This document shows, piece by piece, positions 29,400-38,698 of a DNA stretch of 49,558 nt. The DNA comes from Spirogloea muscicola (Eukaryota > Streptophyta > Zygnematophyceae > Spirogloeales > Spirogloeaceae). The notes under the pieces were generated by a model. The model did not search any database. It saw nothing but the letters and a program-made list of their open reading frames with translations, and was not told the DNA's origin. The first letter of the stretch is position 1. Each line of letters starts with the position of its first letter. The translations under genes and the position numbers were made by a program. The stretch spans positions 7,714-57,271 of the forward strand of contig WELB01000226.1 in assembly GCA_009602725.1 (NCBI GenBank). The letters run 5' to 3'.

Positions 29400-29909
29400 T
29401 GGGACGTCCTGATCCCTATACACACAGTGAGGGCTTAATACGTCCTGATTGAAATTCGGACCTAGGGGTTCAGGGACTACCCCGCCTACAGAGTGATACA
29501 TCAGTGCACACAGAACGCGTACGCGCATACCGTGCAGCGGAACTTCTACCCTGAGGCACCGCCAGAAGGCGGCGACTCTGCTAAGGGTCTCGCTTGGTAG
29601 CTGTTCCCAGATGGGGCGCAACCATGGCACTTACGGAGAGCCGGCGATGGATGCAGCGACGAGCTGCGGCGACGGGCTGAGCAGCAGACGGCAGCCGCAG
29701 GGCTGTGGCGGCGACTGCGGCAGCAGCAAGCAAGGCTGAGCCTCTCGCGGCGTCACTGGTCCGACTGAGCAGTCTGGCCTCGGCCTATTACTGATGCCCT
29801 CCACCTGCCACCCTCCCCCCGAGAGTATGACGAGGGGTCGCCCCAGGGCCCATTCTTGAAGGGACGGGCCCATCAAGGGGGACCACGAAGTAGCGTGGGT
29901 GACGAGGGG
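29400..29909 (-). mobile_element. 5' LTR of element H (L2-related), 5' end missing
   Basis: The minus-strand LTR ends at 29400 (GGATCAGGACGTCCCA). It contains the CTG/CAG core, CCGTAAGTGCC near 29640 (donor-like) and GGTGGCAGGTGGAGGGCATC near 29800, as in other L2 copies. Its 5' terminus is absent: the sequence breaks at 29909 against an L1 fragment in the other orientation. H thus combines an L2-type LTR with gag of the same kind as the L1 element B. Confidence 0.75.
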
Positions 29910-29910
29910 T

Positions 29911-29988
29911 GTAACGTCCCCGCCGTTACGGGTCGCTTAACTTCGAGTCAAGTGCTAACGTGTGACCCCTGACGCGCACAAGACTGAC
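29911..29988 (+). mobile_element. L1 LTR fragment, first 78 bases
   Basis: TGTAACGTCCCCGCCGTTACGG and the following CGCTTAAC...TCAAGTG hairpin (one arm mutated), cut after GCGCACAAGAC. A piece of the same terminus lies at 45205-45284. Confidence 0.8.
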
Positions 29989-30136
29989 CTCTGATACCAA
30001 ATGGGACGTTCTGAGCCCTACGCAGACAGTTAGGGGTTAGGACGTCCTTATTGGGTTCGGTCGCTGGGGTTTAGAGACAAACCCCAGCACAGCGAAGAAC
30101 CACGTGTACCACGCAGCGGAATACCTTGCCCTGAGG
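29989..30136 (-). mobile_element. Primer-binding site and 3' end of an L1-type LTR
   Basis: TGGTATCAGAG on the minus strand at 29999..29989, two bases from an LTR end (GAACGTCCCA at 30002). The LTR runs right to 30136 (GGTGGTTC, then GCGTGGTACAC, in minus reading) and is cut where L3 sequence starts. It is the remains of a minus-strand element of which nothing else is visible. Confidence 0.8.
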
Positions 30137-30167
30137 TGTAAGGAACCTCGCCTACACACGCAGGTAG

Positions 30168-31307
30168 TGTAACGTTCCCTCCGTTTGGGAGTGCCAACGG
30201 TGCCGGTAACCTTACATGTTTGTATTTGTATTTGCCGCGGGAACGCTTCAACGGTCCCGGCTCCGCCCCGGCGCCGCGGCCCGAGGGCCCGGTCCCGTAT
30301 CACACGTGCTCCGCCCCCGGCGCCGCGGCCCGCGGCCCCGGTTCCATACTGCACGTGTTCCGTCCCCGGCGCCGCGGCCCGCAGCCCCGGTTCCGTACCG
30401 TACTTGCGCCGCCCCCCCAACGCCGTGGCCCGAACCGCCGCGAGGCGCCGCCCGAGGCGCCCCGTCGCGCCCCGGGAGGGGGTGCCCCCTAAGGCGCCCC
30501 TCCATCTTGTTGGTGCCACCTCAGGCGCCCCGTCGCCTCTCATTGGTGCTTGTCTGAAGCGCCGCTGTTGCGCTTCCTTGGTGCCGCCAAGAGGCGCCCC
30601 TTCGCGCCCCCTTGGCGCCACCCGAGTCGCCGCGTCGTGCCGCCCCAGGCGCCGCGTCGCGTCACCCGAGGTGCCGCATCGCGCCTCCTCGGCGCCACCC
30701 GAGGCACCCCGTCGTACCTCATTGGCTTTGCCAAGGCGCCCCTCCGCGCCGTCCCATAGCGCCGCGTTCACGCGCCGATTTGCGCCTCCTTCGAGCCGCC
30801 CAAGGCGCCGCTTCGCGCCTCCTTGGAGCCGCCCAAGGCGCCGCTCTCCGTGTCCCCTTCGCCCGGCCCGCCCCCTCGGGGGAGGGCCTTGGGGGCGACC
30901 CTCGTCACACCCTCGGGGGAGGGGTGGCAGATGGAACGCTATATAAGTAGTAGGCCTCGGCCGGGCTCGCCAGTCCGACCAGCGCCGAGAGAGACACAGC
31001 CCTGCTGCTGCCTAGCCAGCTCCGCTGCTGCCTGCTGCCGCCGCCGCCGCCGCCACAGCTCTGCTGCTGCCGCCTGCTGCCCAGCCCGTCGCCGCAGCTC
31101 GTCGCTGCCGCCCCGCCGGCTCTCTGTAAGTCTATGGTAGAGTCACCGCCCTAGGGCGGTGCCTCAGGGTAAGACTTCCGCTGCGCTCTATGCGCATATA
31201 TGCGTTGGCGTTCTCCTGTATGAGGGTTGTCCACTAAACACCCTATGCTTTAATCTAAACCAGGACATTCTGACCCCTTCTGTGTGATTAGGGGCAGAGA
31301 TGTTACA
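30168..31307 (+). mobile_element. Solo L2 LTR nested in an L3 LTR, 1140 bases
   Basis: TGTAACGTTCCCTCC to GAGATGTTACA, with perfect GGTAG target duplications (30163-30167 and 31308-31312). TATA box GCTATATAAGTAGTAGG near 30938; splice-donor-like CTCTGTAAGTC near 31122. Its first half is expanded by GC-rich tandem repeats (30265-30850), which makes it longer than the 742-base copy at 12181. Confidence 0.93.
30265..30850 (+). repeat. GC-rich tandem repeats inside the L2 LTR
   Basis: Three to four units of about 53 bases (CCCCGGCGCCGCGGCCCG, then CGGCCCCGGTTCCGTAC and CACGTGCTCCG) at 30265-30420. After these come many units of about 30 bases with GGCGCC, CGTCGCG and CTTGGTGCCGCC up to 30850. 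A shorter version of the second array (CAAGGCGCC, GCGCTCC, TTGGTG) is present in the L2 LTR at 12300-12400. Confidence 0.75.
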
Positions 31308-31473
31308 GGTAGGATGAGCAGTCCTTCCTTATTGAGTTCGGCTGTAGGGAGTTTAGGGACCAACCCACCACACAGGCAAAGTACTAGCGCATAGGCGCAG
31401 CGGAAGACAGGCCCTGTGGCGCCGGCGTCTGGCGGCATCTCCATCTCTTGGGCGCAGGCCGGCGCAGCAGGCC

Positions 31474-32008
31474 TGTACTGAACCAGCCGTTTGGTTAAGC
31501 CACACGGCTCTGTTGCTATTACATGACCGACTATTTGGGACAAGTGGGGCCGCCAGGTGGCGGGCTGGCTTGCTGCGCAAGGGCCCACCCGGAGGTGGGC
31601 CCCGCCATTCGAAATATCCCTCGATGATTTGCCCATTCTAACGAAGCATCTTGGGCCCGCCGCAAGGCGGGCCTTGGGGCAACCCGCTCACACCTGGAGG
31701 GGGGGTGGCACGGGGAAGCACAAGGAGCCCTGGGGGCTGAGGCTAAAAAATCAGCTGGTGAAGCCCAGGAGCAGCCTTGCCGCTGCTCGCCACCAAAGCC
31801 GCCGCCGCACTCTGCCGTGGTGCCTGCTGCGCCGGCCTGCGCCCAGGAGGTGGAGTCGCCGCCGGACGGCGGCGCCACAGGGCCTGTCTTCCGCTGCGCC
31901 TATGCGCTAGTGCTTTGCATGTGTAGAGGGGTGGTCCCTAAACTCCCTACAGCCGAACTCAATAAGGACTGCTCACCCTACCTGCGTGTGTAGGCGACAT
32001 TCCTTACA
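31474..32008 (+). mobile_element. L3 LTR, 535 bases, followed by a primer-binding site
   Basis: Starts TGTACTGAACCAGCC and ends CATTCCTTACA. TTTGGTATCAGAG follows, with the tRNA-iMet primer site at 32012..32022, so this is a 5' LTR of a plus-strand element. Only a few bases of leader remain before another L3 LTR begins at 32024. Confidence 0.88.
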
Positions 32009-32023
32009 ATTTGGTATCAGAGA

Positions 32024-32557
32024 TGTAATGCATCGGCCGTTTGATTAAGCCACACGGCTCTGTTGCTATTACATGACCTACTATTTCGGACAAGTGGGCC
32101 GGCCAGGTGGCGGGCTGGCTTGCCGCGCAAGGGCCCGCCCGGAGGTGGGCCCCGCCATTCGACATACCCCTCGATGATTCGCCCGTTCAAAAGGAGGATC
32201 TTGGGCCCGCTGCAAGGCGGGCCTTGGGGCGACCCGCTCACACCCCTGGAGGGGGGGTGGCACGGGGAAGCACATGGAGCCTTGGGGGCTGAGGCTCAAC
32301 AATCAGTTCGAAGCCGGTGAAGCCCAGGAGCAGCCTTGCCGCTGCTCGCCGCCGCAGCCGCCGCCGCACTCTGTTGCGGGGCCTGCTGCGCCGGCCTGCG
32401 CCTAGGCGGTGGAGTCGCCGCCGGACGGCGGCGGCACAGGGCCTGTCTTCCGCTGCGCTAGTGCTTCCTGTGTAGTGGGTTGGCTCCTAAACCCCTACAG
32501 CCAGACTCAACAAGGACTGCTCTATCTACGTGCGTGTTTAGGGCGAGGTACCTCACA
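32024..32557 (+). mobile_element. Second L3 LTR in tandem, 534 bases
   Basis: TGTAATGCATCGGCC to GGTACCTCACA. It is very similar to 31474..32008 and 35701..36242 throughout, with GGCGGGCTGGCTTGCCG, GGGCCCGC and GGAAGCACATGG. On its right pol of element J starts at once (ACGTGGCGCACGG). There is no matching duplication on its left. Gag and protease of element J have been lost between the primer site and this LTR. Confidence 0.88.
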
Positions 32558-33075
32558 ACGTGGCGCACGGCGCTTTGTCCTTTGCAAGCAACTTCCCTGT
32601 GCACCGCCGCTGGCGGCAGGGGCTTCATTCTGCTGTCCGCCATGCAGATGAAGCGATTGATTCACAAGAACACTGTGCAGATGGCATTTCTTGTGATGGT
32701 GGCGTTAAATGACGAGTCTAAGCCTGACTTGTGTGTGAATGCTGCGGATTCACATGGCGGGGTTCTCGATAAGCTGCTGGAAGAGTGTGCAGATGTGTTT
32801 CCCGACTCTCTTCCGGACGGTCTACCTCTCACCGAGGTGTGGCTCATACAATTCATTGGAGCCAGGCGCTCACCCGCCTTACCGTCCCATGTACCGGCTG
32901 AGCCCTCTCGAAATTCGAGGAATGCAAACCCAGGTCGAGGACCTGCTGGCGAATGGCTACATTGAGGCCTCTCAGTCGCCATACGGAGCACCCATCCTCT
33001 TTGTCAAAACGAAGGATGGCACTCTACGGAGTGCATTGATTACCGGAATTTGAATAAGCCTACTATCGACACCCA
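32558..33075 (+). pseudogene. pol: Element J, start of reverse transcriptase region
   Basis: It begins inside the stretch that links protease and RT (ARRFVLCKQLPCAPPLAAGA), then [20 protein letters not shown] frameshift near 32830 moves the reading ([27 protein letters not shown]) to a second frame, which ends near 33050. The sequence is close to element F at 18785-19330. Confidence 0.85.
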
Positions 33076-34266
33076 TTGCCTCGAATAGACGATCTATTCG
33101 ATTGGCTTGCAGGGGCTACCGTGTTAAGCTCCTTGGACCTGGCAAGTGGGTATTACCAATTCCGAATCACGCCTGCCGATGTTCTGAAGTCGGCGTTCCG
33201 TACGCCACTTGCACGCTTTCAGTTCAAGGTGCTGAGCTTTGGTTTGACCAATGCACCGGCTACATTCCAGGCGGTGATGTCGAGGGTCTTTGGCCCCCTG
33301 CTCTACCATTCTGTGCTGGTTTACTTGGACTATATCCTGGTATTTAGCAAAATGCCTGAGAACGTGAGGCTCCTGCGCCAAGTGCTGCAGCTGCTGCGTG
33401 AAAATGAAATGTATGCCAAGCGGTCCAAGTGCGCATTTAACCAGCCAGAGCTGACATATCTCGGGCATGTCGTGGGCAAGGACGGCATAAGTGTCGACCC
33501 CAAAATGACTTTGGTCGTACGGGATTGTCCTCGGCCACGGACTGTACCTGCATTGCGCTCCTTTCTGGGCTTTGCAAAGTACCTCCGTAAGTTCCTACAA
33601 GGCTATGGGAACTTGGCACTTCCTCTTACGAAGCTGACTCGTAAGGACGTACCTTGGAAATGGTCGTCCGAATGCCAGAGTGCATTTGAGGGGATCCAGC
33701 AGGCGCTGACGTCTCCGCCTGTGCTGGCCTTTCCTCGTGAAGGCGTGCCATATGAACTCGTCTGCGATGCCTCTTTGACTGGCATTGGTCCCGTGCTCTT
33801 GCAAGAGGGTCACCTGTTAGCGTTTGAGGGTCGCCTGCTGATACCTGCAGAGCGCAATGACAGTAAGCGCGAGCAGGAATTGCTGGCTGTGGTGCACGCC
33901 TTACGTGTCTGGCGTTGCTACCTGGAAGGTGTGGCATTCACGAATGTCACGGATCATTGCCCGTTTACATATTTCCACACGCAGCAGCATTTGACTCGGC
34001 GTCAAGCTCGATGGGCGGAGTGCATGGCACAATTCGATTTCCGGTGGGTTCATCGCCCTGGACGTCTTAATGGTGCGGACCCTGTGAGTCGCAACATTAG
34101 CGGCGCTGATGCGTTGGCTACCTTGACTGCTTCTGGAGTGCGGGCTGCTGGCCTGCGTCCGACTCGTCAAGCTTCTCCGCTATGCACGGAAGACCTCTCT
34201 GAGATCTATGTCCGTATCCGTCAAGGGTATGGCACCGACCCGTGGTTTGCTTGGCCGCCAACGTGA
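33076..34266 (+). pseudogene. pol: Element J reverse transcriptase and RNase H, Y-L-D-Y mutant
   Basis: Open frame of about 396 codons: SLDLASGYYQFRITPADV, FGLTNAPATFQAVMSRVFG, VLVYLDYILVFSKM, LTYLGHVVGKDGISVDP, FLGFAKYLRKFLQGYGNLAL. RNase H follows with LVCDASLTGIGPVLLQEG, REQELLAVVHALRVWR and NVTDHCPFTYFHTQQH. The second aspartate of the catalytic Y-x-D-D is a tyrosine (codon TAT, 33331-33333), which should abolish polymerization. The frame ends after WFAWPPT at a stop near 34266, a frameshift relative to related copies. Confidence 0.9.
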
Positions 34267-35419
34267 GCACCCTCACTGATGACAAAGGCTTTTGGTGGCA
34301 AGGTGACGCTATATTGTGGTCCCGGACTGCAATACCTTGCGCACTGACATAATGCAGGAGCTGCATGATACGCCTTACAGTGGTCATTTGGGAATGAGCA
34401 AAATTTAAAAGGCTGTGCGACGCCTCTTTCGTGGACGGGATTTTCAGCCCAGGTGCGCGCTTTTGTGGTCAGCTGTGCCACATGCCAGCGAAGTAAGGCA
34501 ACCTCTAGCAAGCCTGCCGGATTTCTTCAGCCCTTGCAGATTCCGGAGCGAAATTGGTCTGATGTCAGTGTGGATATAATCACACAATTGCCTAAGACGC
34601 GGAACGGCTATGATGCCATTGTCGTCTTTGTGGATCGCTTGAGTAAAATGGTGCGTTTTGCTCCCACAACTACGCGGATTTCGGCGAAGGATTTCGCTGG
34701 CATCTTTGTGGATACGGTGTGGAAGCTGCATGGAGTACCTGAGAGGCTGGTCTCGGACCGCGATCCTCGCTTTCTAGGTCACTTCTGGAAAGAAGTTTGC
34801 AAACGGCACGGAACAGGCCATGTCCACAGCCTTTCATCCACAAATTGATGGCCACACGGAGCGAATAAACCGAGTACTCGAGGACATGTTGAAGCACTTT
34901 GTCAACCCCAGCCAGACTGACTGGGATGAGTAATTGGCTCCGACTGAATATGCTTTGACCACTGCCTTTCATGCGTCCACAAAGGAGACTCCACTCTTCC
35001 TCAACTATGGTCAGCATCCCCGAGCTCCACTTCAGGTGGGGAGGCTGGAACGGGTTCCCGCCGCGGTAGCCTTTACTGGGACTCTCTTGGAGGCTCAGAG
35101 ACGAGCTCGGCAATGGGAAGTTACCCAGAGTTGCCAGAAGGCTTATGCTGACAGACATCGGAAGTACGTGTCCTTCGATGTTGGTGCGCAAGTGCTGCTT
35201 AGCACGAAGCACATATCCTTGCGGGCTGTAAGTACGCGCAAGTTGCTGCCCAAGTGGGTTGGACCATTTGCAGTAGTACGCCTTGTGGGCAAGGTGTCCT
35301 ACGAGCTGAAGACACCGGTGCATTGGAAGGTCCATAATGTATTTCATGTGTCTGCTGAGGGCCTTCCTTTCGGATGGTCGTGTCCAACCGCCCCCACCTC
35401 CACTACTGATCGAGGATGA
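34267..35419 (+). pseudogene. int: Element J integrase, frameshifted
   Basis: Frames hold CATCQRSKATSSKPAGFLQP (zinc finger half), DVSVDIITQLPKTRNGYDAI (first Asp) and VFVDRLSKMV, VSDRDPRFLGHFW (second Asp). A frame change follows near 34800, then HTERINRVLEDML (Glu), so the D-D-E residues can still be traced. From 34934 the next frame runs through LFLNYGQHPRAPLQVG, AYADRHRKYVSFDVGAQVLL and LPKWVGPFAVVR, the C-terminal domain typical of Ty3/gypsy integrases. A stop (TAA) at 34931-34933 separates the parts. Confidence 0.9.
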
Positions 35420-35640
35420 TCTTGAGTTTGAGGTGGAAGAGATCTTGTCTCACAGGGACAAGCCTTGAGGGCGTATGACCCGTGAGTATCCGGTGAAGTG
35501 GCTCGGGTATGGGCCTGAGCAGCACAAGACGTGGGAGCCTGCGGCCAATTTGGCAAATTCTCCAGATGCTCTCAGGGAATACCTGGCCAAGGTTGCTACT
35601 TCTCCTAGGCTTGGTAGAGGCAGCAGCCGTCGGGCGTCTT
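35420..35640 (+). pseudogene. Element J chromodomain
   Basis: EFEVEEILSHRDKP, a stop at 35467-35469, then REYPVKWLGYGP and TWEPAANLANSPDALREYLA. It is clearly similar to the chromodomain of element D on the other strand. The polypurine tract AGAGTGGGGAGGTA follows at 35687-35700, directly before the LTR. Confidence 0.88.
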
Positions 35641-35700
35641 AATCCCTGTCGGCTGTTCTCTCATTGTTCCCGAGGACGTGAACAGCAGAGTGGGGAGGTA

Positions 35701-36242
35701 TGTAATGTACCGGCCGTTTGGTTAAGCCACACGGCTCTCTTGCTATTACATAACCGACTATTTGGGACAAGTGGGCCCGCAAGGTGGCGGGCTGGCTTGC
35801 CGCGCAAGGGCCCGCCCGGAGGTGAGCCCCGCCATTCGAAATACCCCTGGATGATTCGCCCGTTCAAAAGGAGGATCTTGGGCCCGCTGCAAGGCGGGCC
35901 TTGGGGCGACCCGCTCACACCCCTGGAGGGGGGGTGGCACGGGGAAGCACAAGGGGCCTTGGGGGCTGAGGCTCAACAATCAGTTCGAAGCCGGTGAAGC
36001 CCAGGAGCAGCCTTACCGCTGCTCGCCGCCGCAGCCGCCGCGCTCTCTGCCGCGGGGCCTGCTGGGCCGGCCTGCGCCCAGGAGGTGGAGTCGCCGCCGG
36101 ACGGCGGCGCCACAGGGCCTGTCTTCCGCTGCGCCTATGCGCTAGTGCTTCACGTGTAGTGGGTTGGCCTCTAAACCCCCTACAGTTGAACTCAACGAGG
36201 ACTGCTCACCCTAACTGCTTGTGTAGGGCGAGGTTCCTTACA
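35701..36242 (+). mobile_element. 3' LTR of element J (L3 family), 542 bases
   Basis: TGTAATGTACCGGCC to GGTTCCTTACA. It is the best uninterrupted reference for L3. An early inverted pair, TGTAAT at the very start and ATTACA about 50 bases later, encloses the smaller GCCGT/ACGGC stem. The right flank is unrelated to the flank at 31469-31473. Confidence 0.92.
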
Positions 36243-36604
36243 AGCCCCCGCAGCAAAGTGCGGCGACGGCTGCGGCGGCGAGCAGCGGCAAGGCTGCTCC
36301 TGAGCTTCACCGGTCCGAACTCATTGTCGAGCCTCAGCCCCCAAAGGCTCCTCGTGCTTTCCCCGTGCCCACCCGCCTCCAGGGGTGTGAGCGGGTCGCG
36401 CCAAGGCCCGCCTTGCGGCAGGCCAAAGACCCTCCCTTGAACTGGTGGATCCTGGCGAGAGTTTTAGGACGGGCGGGACCCGCCTCTGGGCGGGGCACCT
36501 GCCCGGCAAGCCAGCCCGCCACCTGGCGGTCCACTTGTCCCAAATGGCCGGTCATGTAATGCCAACAGAGCCATGTGGCTTAAGCAGACGGCTGGTTCAT
36601 TACA
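36243..36604 (-). mobile_element. L3 LTR fragment, 5' 362 bases
   Basis: Reads from 36604 (TGTAATGAACCAGCCG) leftwards through GACCGGCC, GGGCGGGTCC- and GGGTGGGCACGG-like blocks, and is cut at 36243, where it abuts the end of the J LTR. The two L3 LTRs thus lie end to end in opposite directions. Confidence 0.85.
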
Positions 36605-37580
36605 TGAGGCGCCGCCGACAGGCGGCGACTCACCTCTCAGGTACGGGCCAGCAATTGTCCTCAAAGGATTAGTCACAGTCTTACCAGAGGAGAGCCGATG
36701 AAGGTCCGCGAGGTCAGGACGCGGCGACGGGCTGCAGCAGCCGGGGTCTCTGGGAGGCTCGTCTCAAGGCGGGTTACACGGGTCGGCCGGCCGCGCCAAG
36801 GGGTACGTGTCGCGCGTTGTATGGAATGACCGCGTTACACTGGGCGCGGGCCCGCTCGTGGTCGCACGCCACGAAGGCGCCACGTCGGACGCTGACCAGG
36901 ACTCCTTTTGGGCGCGTTGAAGGAAGAAACGCGCGCGTTTGCCAAGCTGGCGGCCGGAATTTAGACCACCTCCCGAGGTGGTCTGGATTCCGACCATCCC
37001 CCCCCCCACCCCGAAAACGGACAGCTGGCACCAATTCCTCCAAATCCACGAAAATTCAAATTCGCATCCGCACGTGCAGGCGGCCTCGGCCTCCGTGGCA
37101 GCGACAGCTCCTTGACCCGGCGGTCAAAACGATTTTGGCCGACCGACCCGGTGTAACCCGGCCTTCAGGGCCCACCTTCGGGAAGGCGGGCCCGACAAAG
37201 GAGTCTAGTGCGAGGGCAGGCCACGTGGTTCCCTTCTGGAAGCGGCGGCCGTCCTGCGGCGCCGCCCAGCGGAACCGCCCTGCGGCGCAGCCTGGCGGCG
37301 CGGCTCTACGCGGCATAGGCCCGCAGGCGCGCCACACGTGTCCCGGCGGCCGGTTCAAGAACCCGCCGAGAATCTCCTCTCTGGGAGCCCAAGATGCGCC
37401 GCCTCTTCTAGAGGCGGCGCGCCTGCACGTCACATCGTCAGCAGACGTGTTGCACCGCGCGTCACCTCGCGCGTCGCGCGCCTGTCGCACGCTCGTCGCA
37501 CGCGTCAGTAGCGTGCGCGTCAGGGGTCACACGTTAGCGCTTAACTCGAACTTAAGCGGCCCGTAACGGCGGGGGACTAT
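36605..37580 (-). mobile_element. L1 LTR of element K (3' LTR), truncated and carrying a MITE-like insertion
   Basis: The 5' end on the minus strand is near 37580 (GTCCCCCGCCGTTACGG, with the first bases mutated). It continues through the CGCTTAAG hairpin arm, the GC palindromes, and GGGCCCACC, where the insertion 36767..37164 sits, then CCCAGAGACCCC and the CTG core, to 36605. The 3' terminal 250 bases and the TATA region are missing. A purine tract (TTGGGAGGAA in minus reading) lies just upstream at 37583-37596, so this is the 3' LTR of element K. Confidence 0.8.
36767..37164. mobile_element. MITE-like element with terminal inverted repeats, 398 bases
   Basis: The left end AGGCGGGTTACACGGGTCGG and the reverse of the right end AGGCCGGGTTACACCGGGTC match over about 20 bases with two one-base gaps. 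TCA flanks both sides (36764-36766 and 37165-37167), and removing the insert restores the L1 LTR sequence (GTCTCAGGGCCC). It has no open frame of note. Inside are a GACCACCTCC/GGAGGTGGTC hairpin (near 36963-36984, four mismatch-free arms) and a run of ten C. It is a non-autonomous DNA transposon candidate; a three-base duplication would fit CACTA or PIF/Harbinger-type transposases. Confidence 0.7.
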
Positions 37581-37599
37581 ACGTTCCTCCCAACTTAGA

Positions 37600-38698
37600 T
37601 GTTCACATCATCGGGAAAAAAGACAGAAGGGGCACGAATCCGAAGATGTTAATTTCGACGGGGCGTGTTGTACTACGACGCAAAGGGGAATGCCCTTGTG
37701 CAAGATACTTACAGAGAATGGCGCGACAATTGGCAAGATTGGCCGCCAGTTCCCACGTATCGTGCTCAGGCCTATATTCTAGTCACAATACAAGGTACTT
37801 TCGGGACTTACGTTGCCCACGGAGTTTGTCGCGGTCAGACAAGATCTCCTCCACCTCATACTCCTCATCCGCAACGACGAGGGGAGATGGGGGCGGTTGG
37901 ACACGACCATCCGAGTGGAATGGTAGCTAGCTGGGACACATGGAATCCTTTGTGGATGTTCCATTGTACCGGTGTATCCAGCTCATATGCGACCGGACCG
38001 ACGCGGCGCAGTACACAAAAGGGTCCAACGCACTTTGGCAGCAACTTAGGCTTACCTACAGCCCGCAAGGAGAGGTGCTTTGCGCTTAAAAGCACTAAGC
38101 ACCCTTGTCGAAGAAGATTTCTCGACGACGTCGATCAGCATACTCCTTTTGCCGTTGCTGGGCAATCTCCAGCATGCCTAGCCCTCCGCTGAGCCTCCAG
38201 GGGTTACTGGTATTGCGGCCGGCACGCATTCCGGCCTCCCCACCTGTACAGGTGCTCCGGGATGCTGACCGTAGCTGAGGGAGAAAGGGACGTTTCTGGT
38301 GGACTCATGAAAGGCGGTGTACACAGCATATTCCGCAAAGCAAGTTACTCATCCCCGTCACGTCGGCTGGGGATTACACATTGCCGTAACATGTCCTCGA
38401 AAACCAGGTTCATCCTTTTTTGTCTAACCATCTGTTTGGCTTTGGAAAGACGTGGACATGGTTGCTGGGTGCCAATCAGCCTGCACACTTCTTTCCAGAA
38501 GTGCCCCTTGAAGCGAGGGTCGCAATTTGACACAATTCGCTTGGGAACGCCGTGCAGTTTCCATATGCGATCCACGAATATACCAGCAAATTTCTAGGCT
38601 GACACCTTTGTGCTCGTAGGCGCAAAATGCGCCACTTTTTCCAAACGCTCTACAAATACGACGATGGTGTCGCAACCTTTCCGCGTCATTGGCAACTG
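37600..38698 (-). pseudogene. int: Element K integrase C-terminal part and chromodomain
   Basis: Minus strand from 38698: PMTRKGCDTIVVFVERLEKV, VWKLHGVPKRIVS-like words with SNCDPRFKGHFWKEVCRLIG (second aspartate region changed from SDRDPRF), and AKHLSLRAVGKPKLLPKCVG with YELDTPVQWNIHKGFHVS. A degraded chromodomain (EYEVEEILSDRDKLRGQ near 37880-37830) precedes the purine tract. Multiple stops and frame changes are present. The first part of the integrase lies beyond a solo LTR at 38699..39753. Confidence 0.8.

Larger units (their letters stand above)
30137..31473 (-). mobile_element. L3 LTR fragment split by an L2 LTR (30168..31307)
   Basis: The terminal piece 30137..30167 (TGTAAGGAACCTCGCC in plus reading) and 31308..31473 are continuous in the intact L3 LTR. 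The 5' half is missing: at 31474 an L3 LTR in the opposite orientation begins. Confidence 0.85.

Noticed and set aside
30185-30946. Two opposing frames of about 250 codons, rich in Arg, Ala and Pro
   Set aside because: They lie wholly within the L2 solo LTR and are produced by its GC-rich tandem repeats without stop codons; no start context or domain.
34670-35347. 225-codon minus-strand frame opposite element J integrase
   Set aside because: A shadow of the plus-strand integrase, which has the D-D-E motifs and matches elements E and K.
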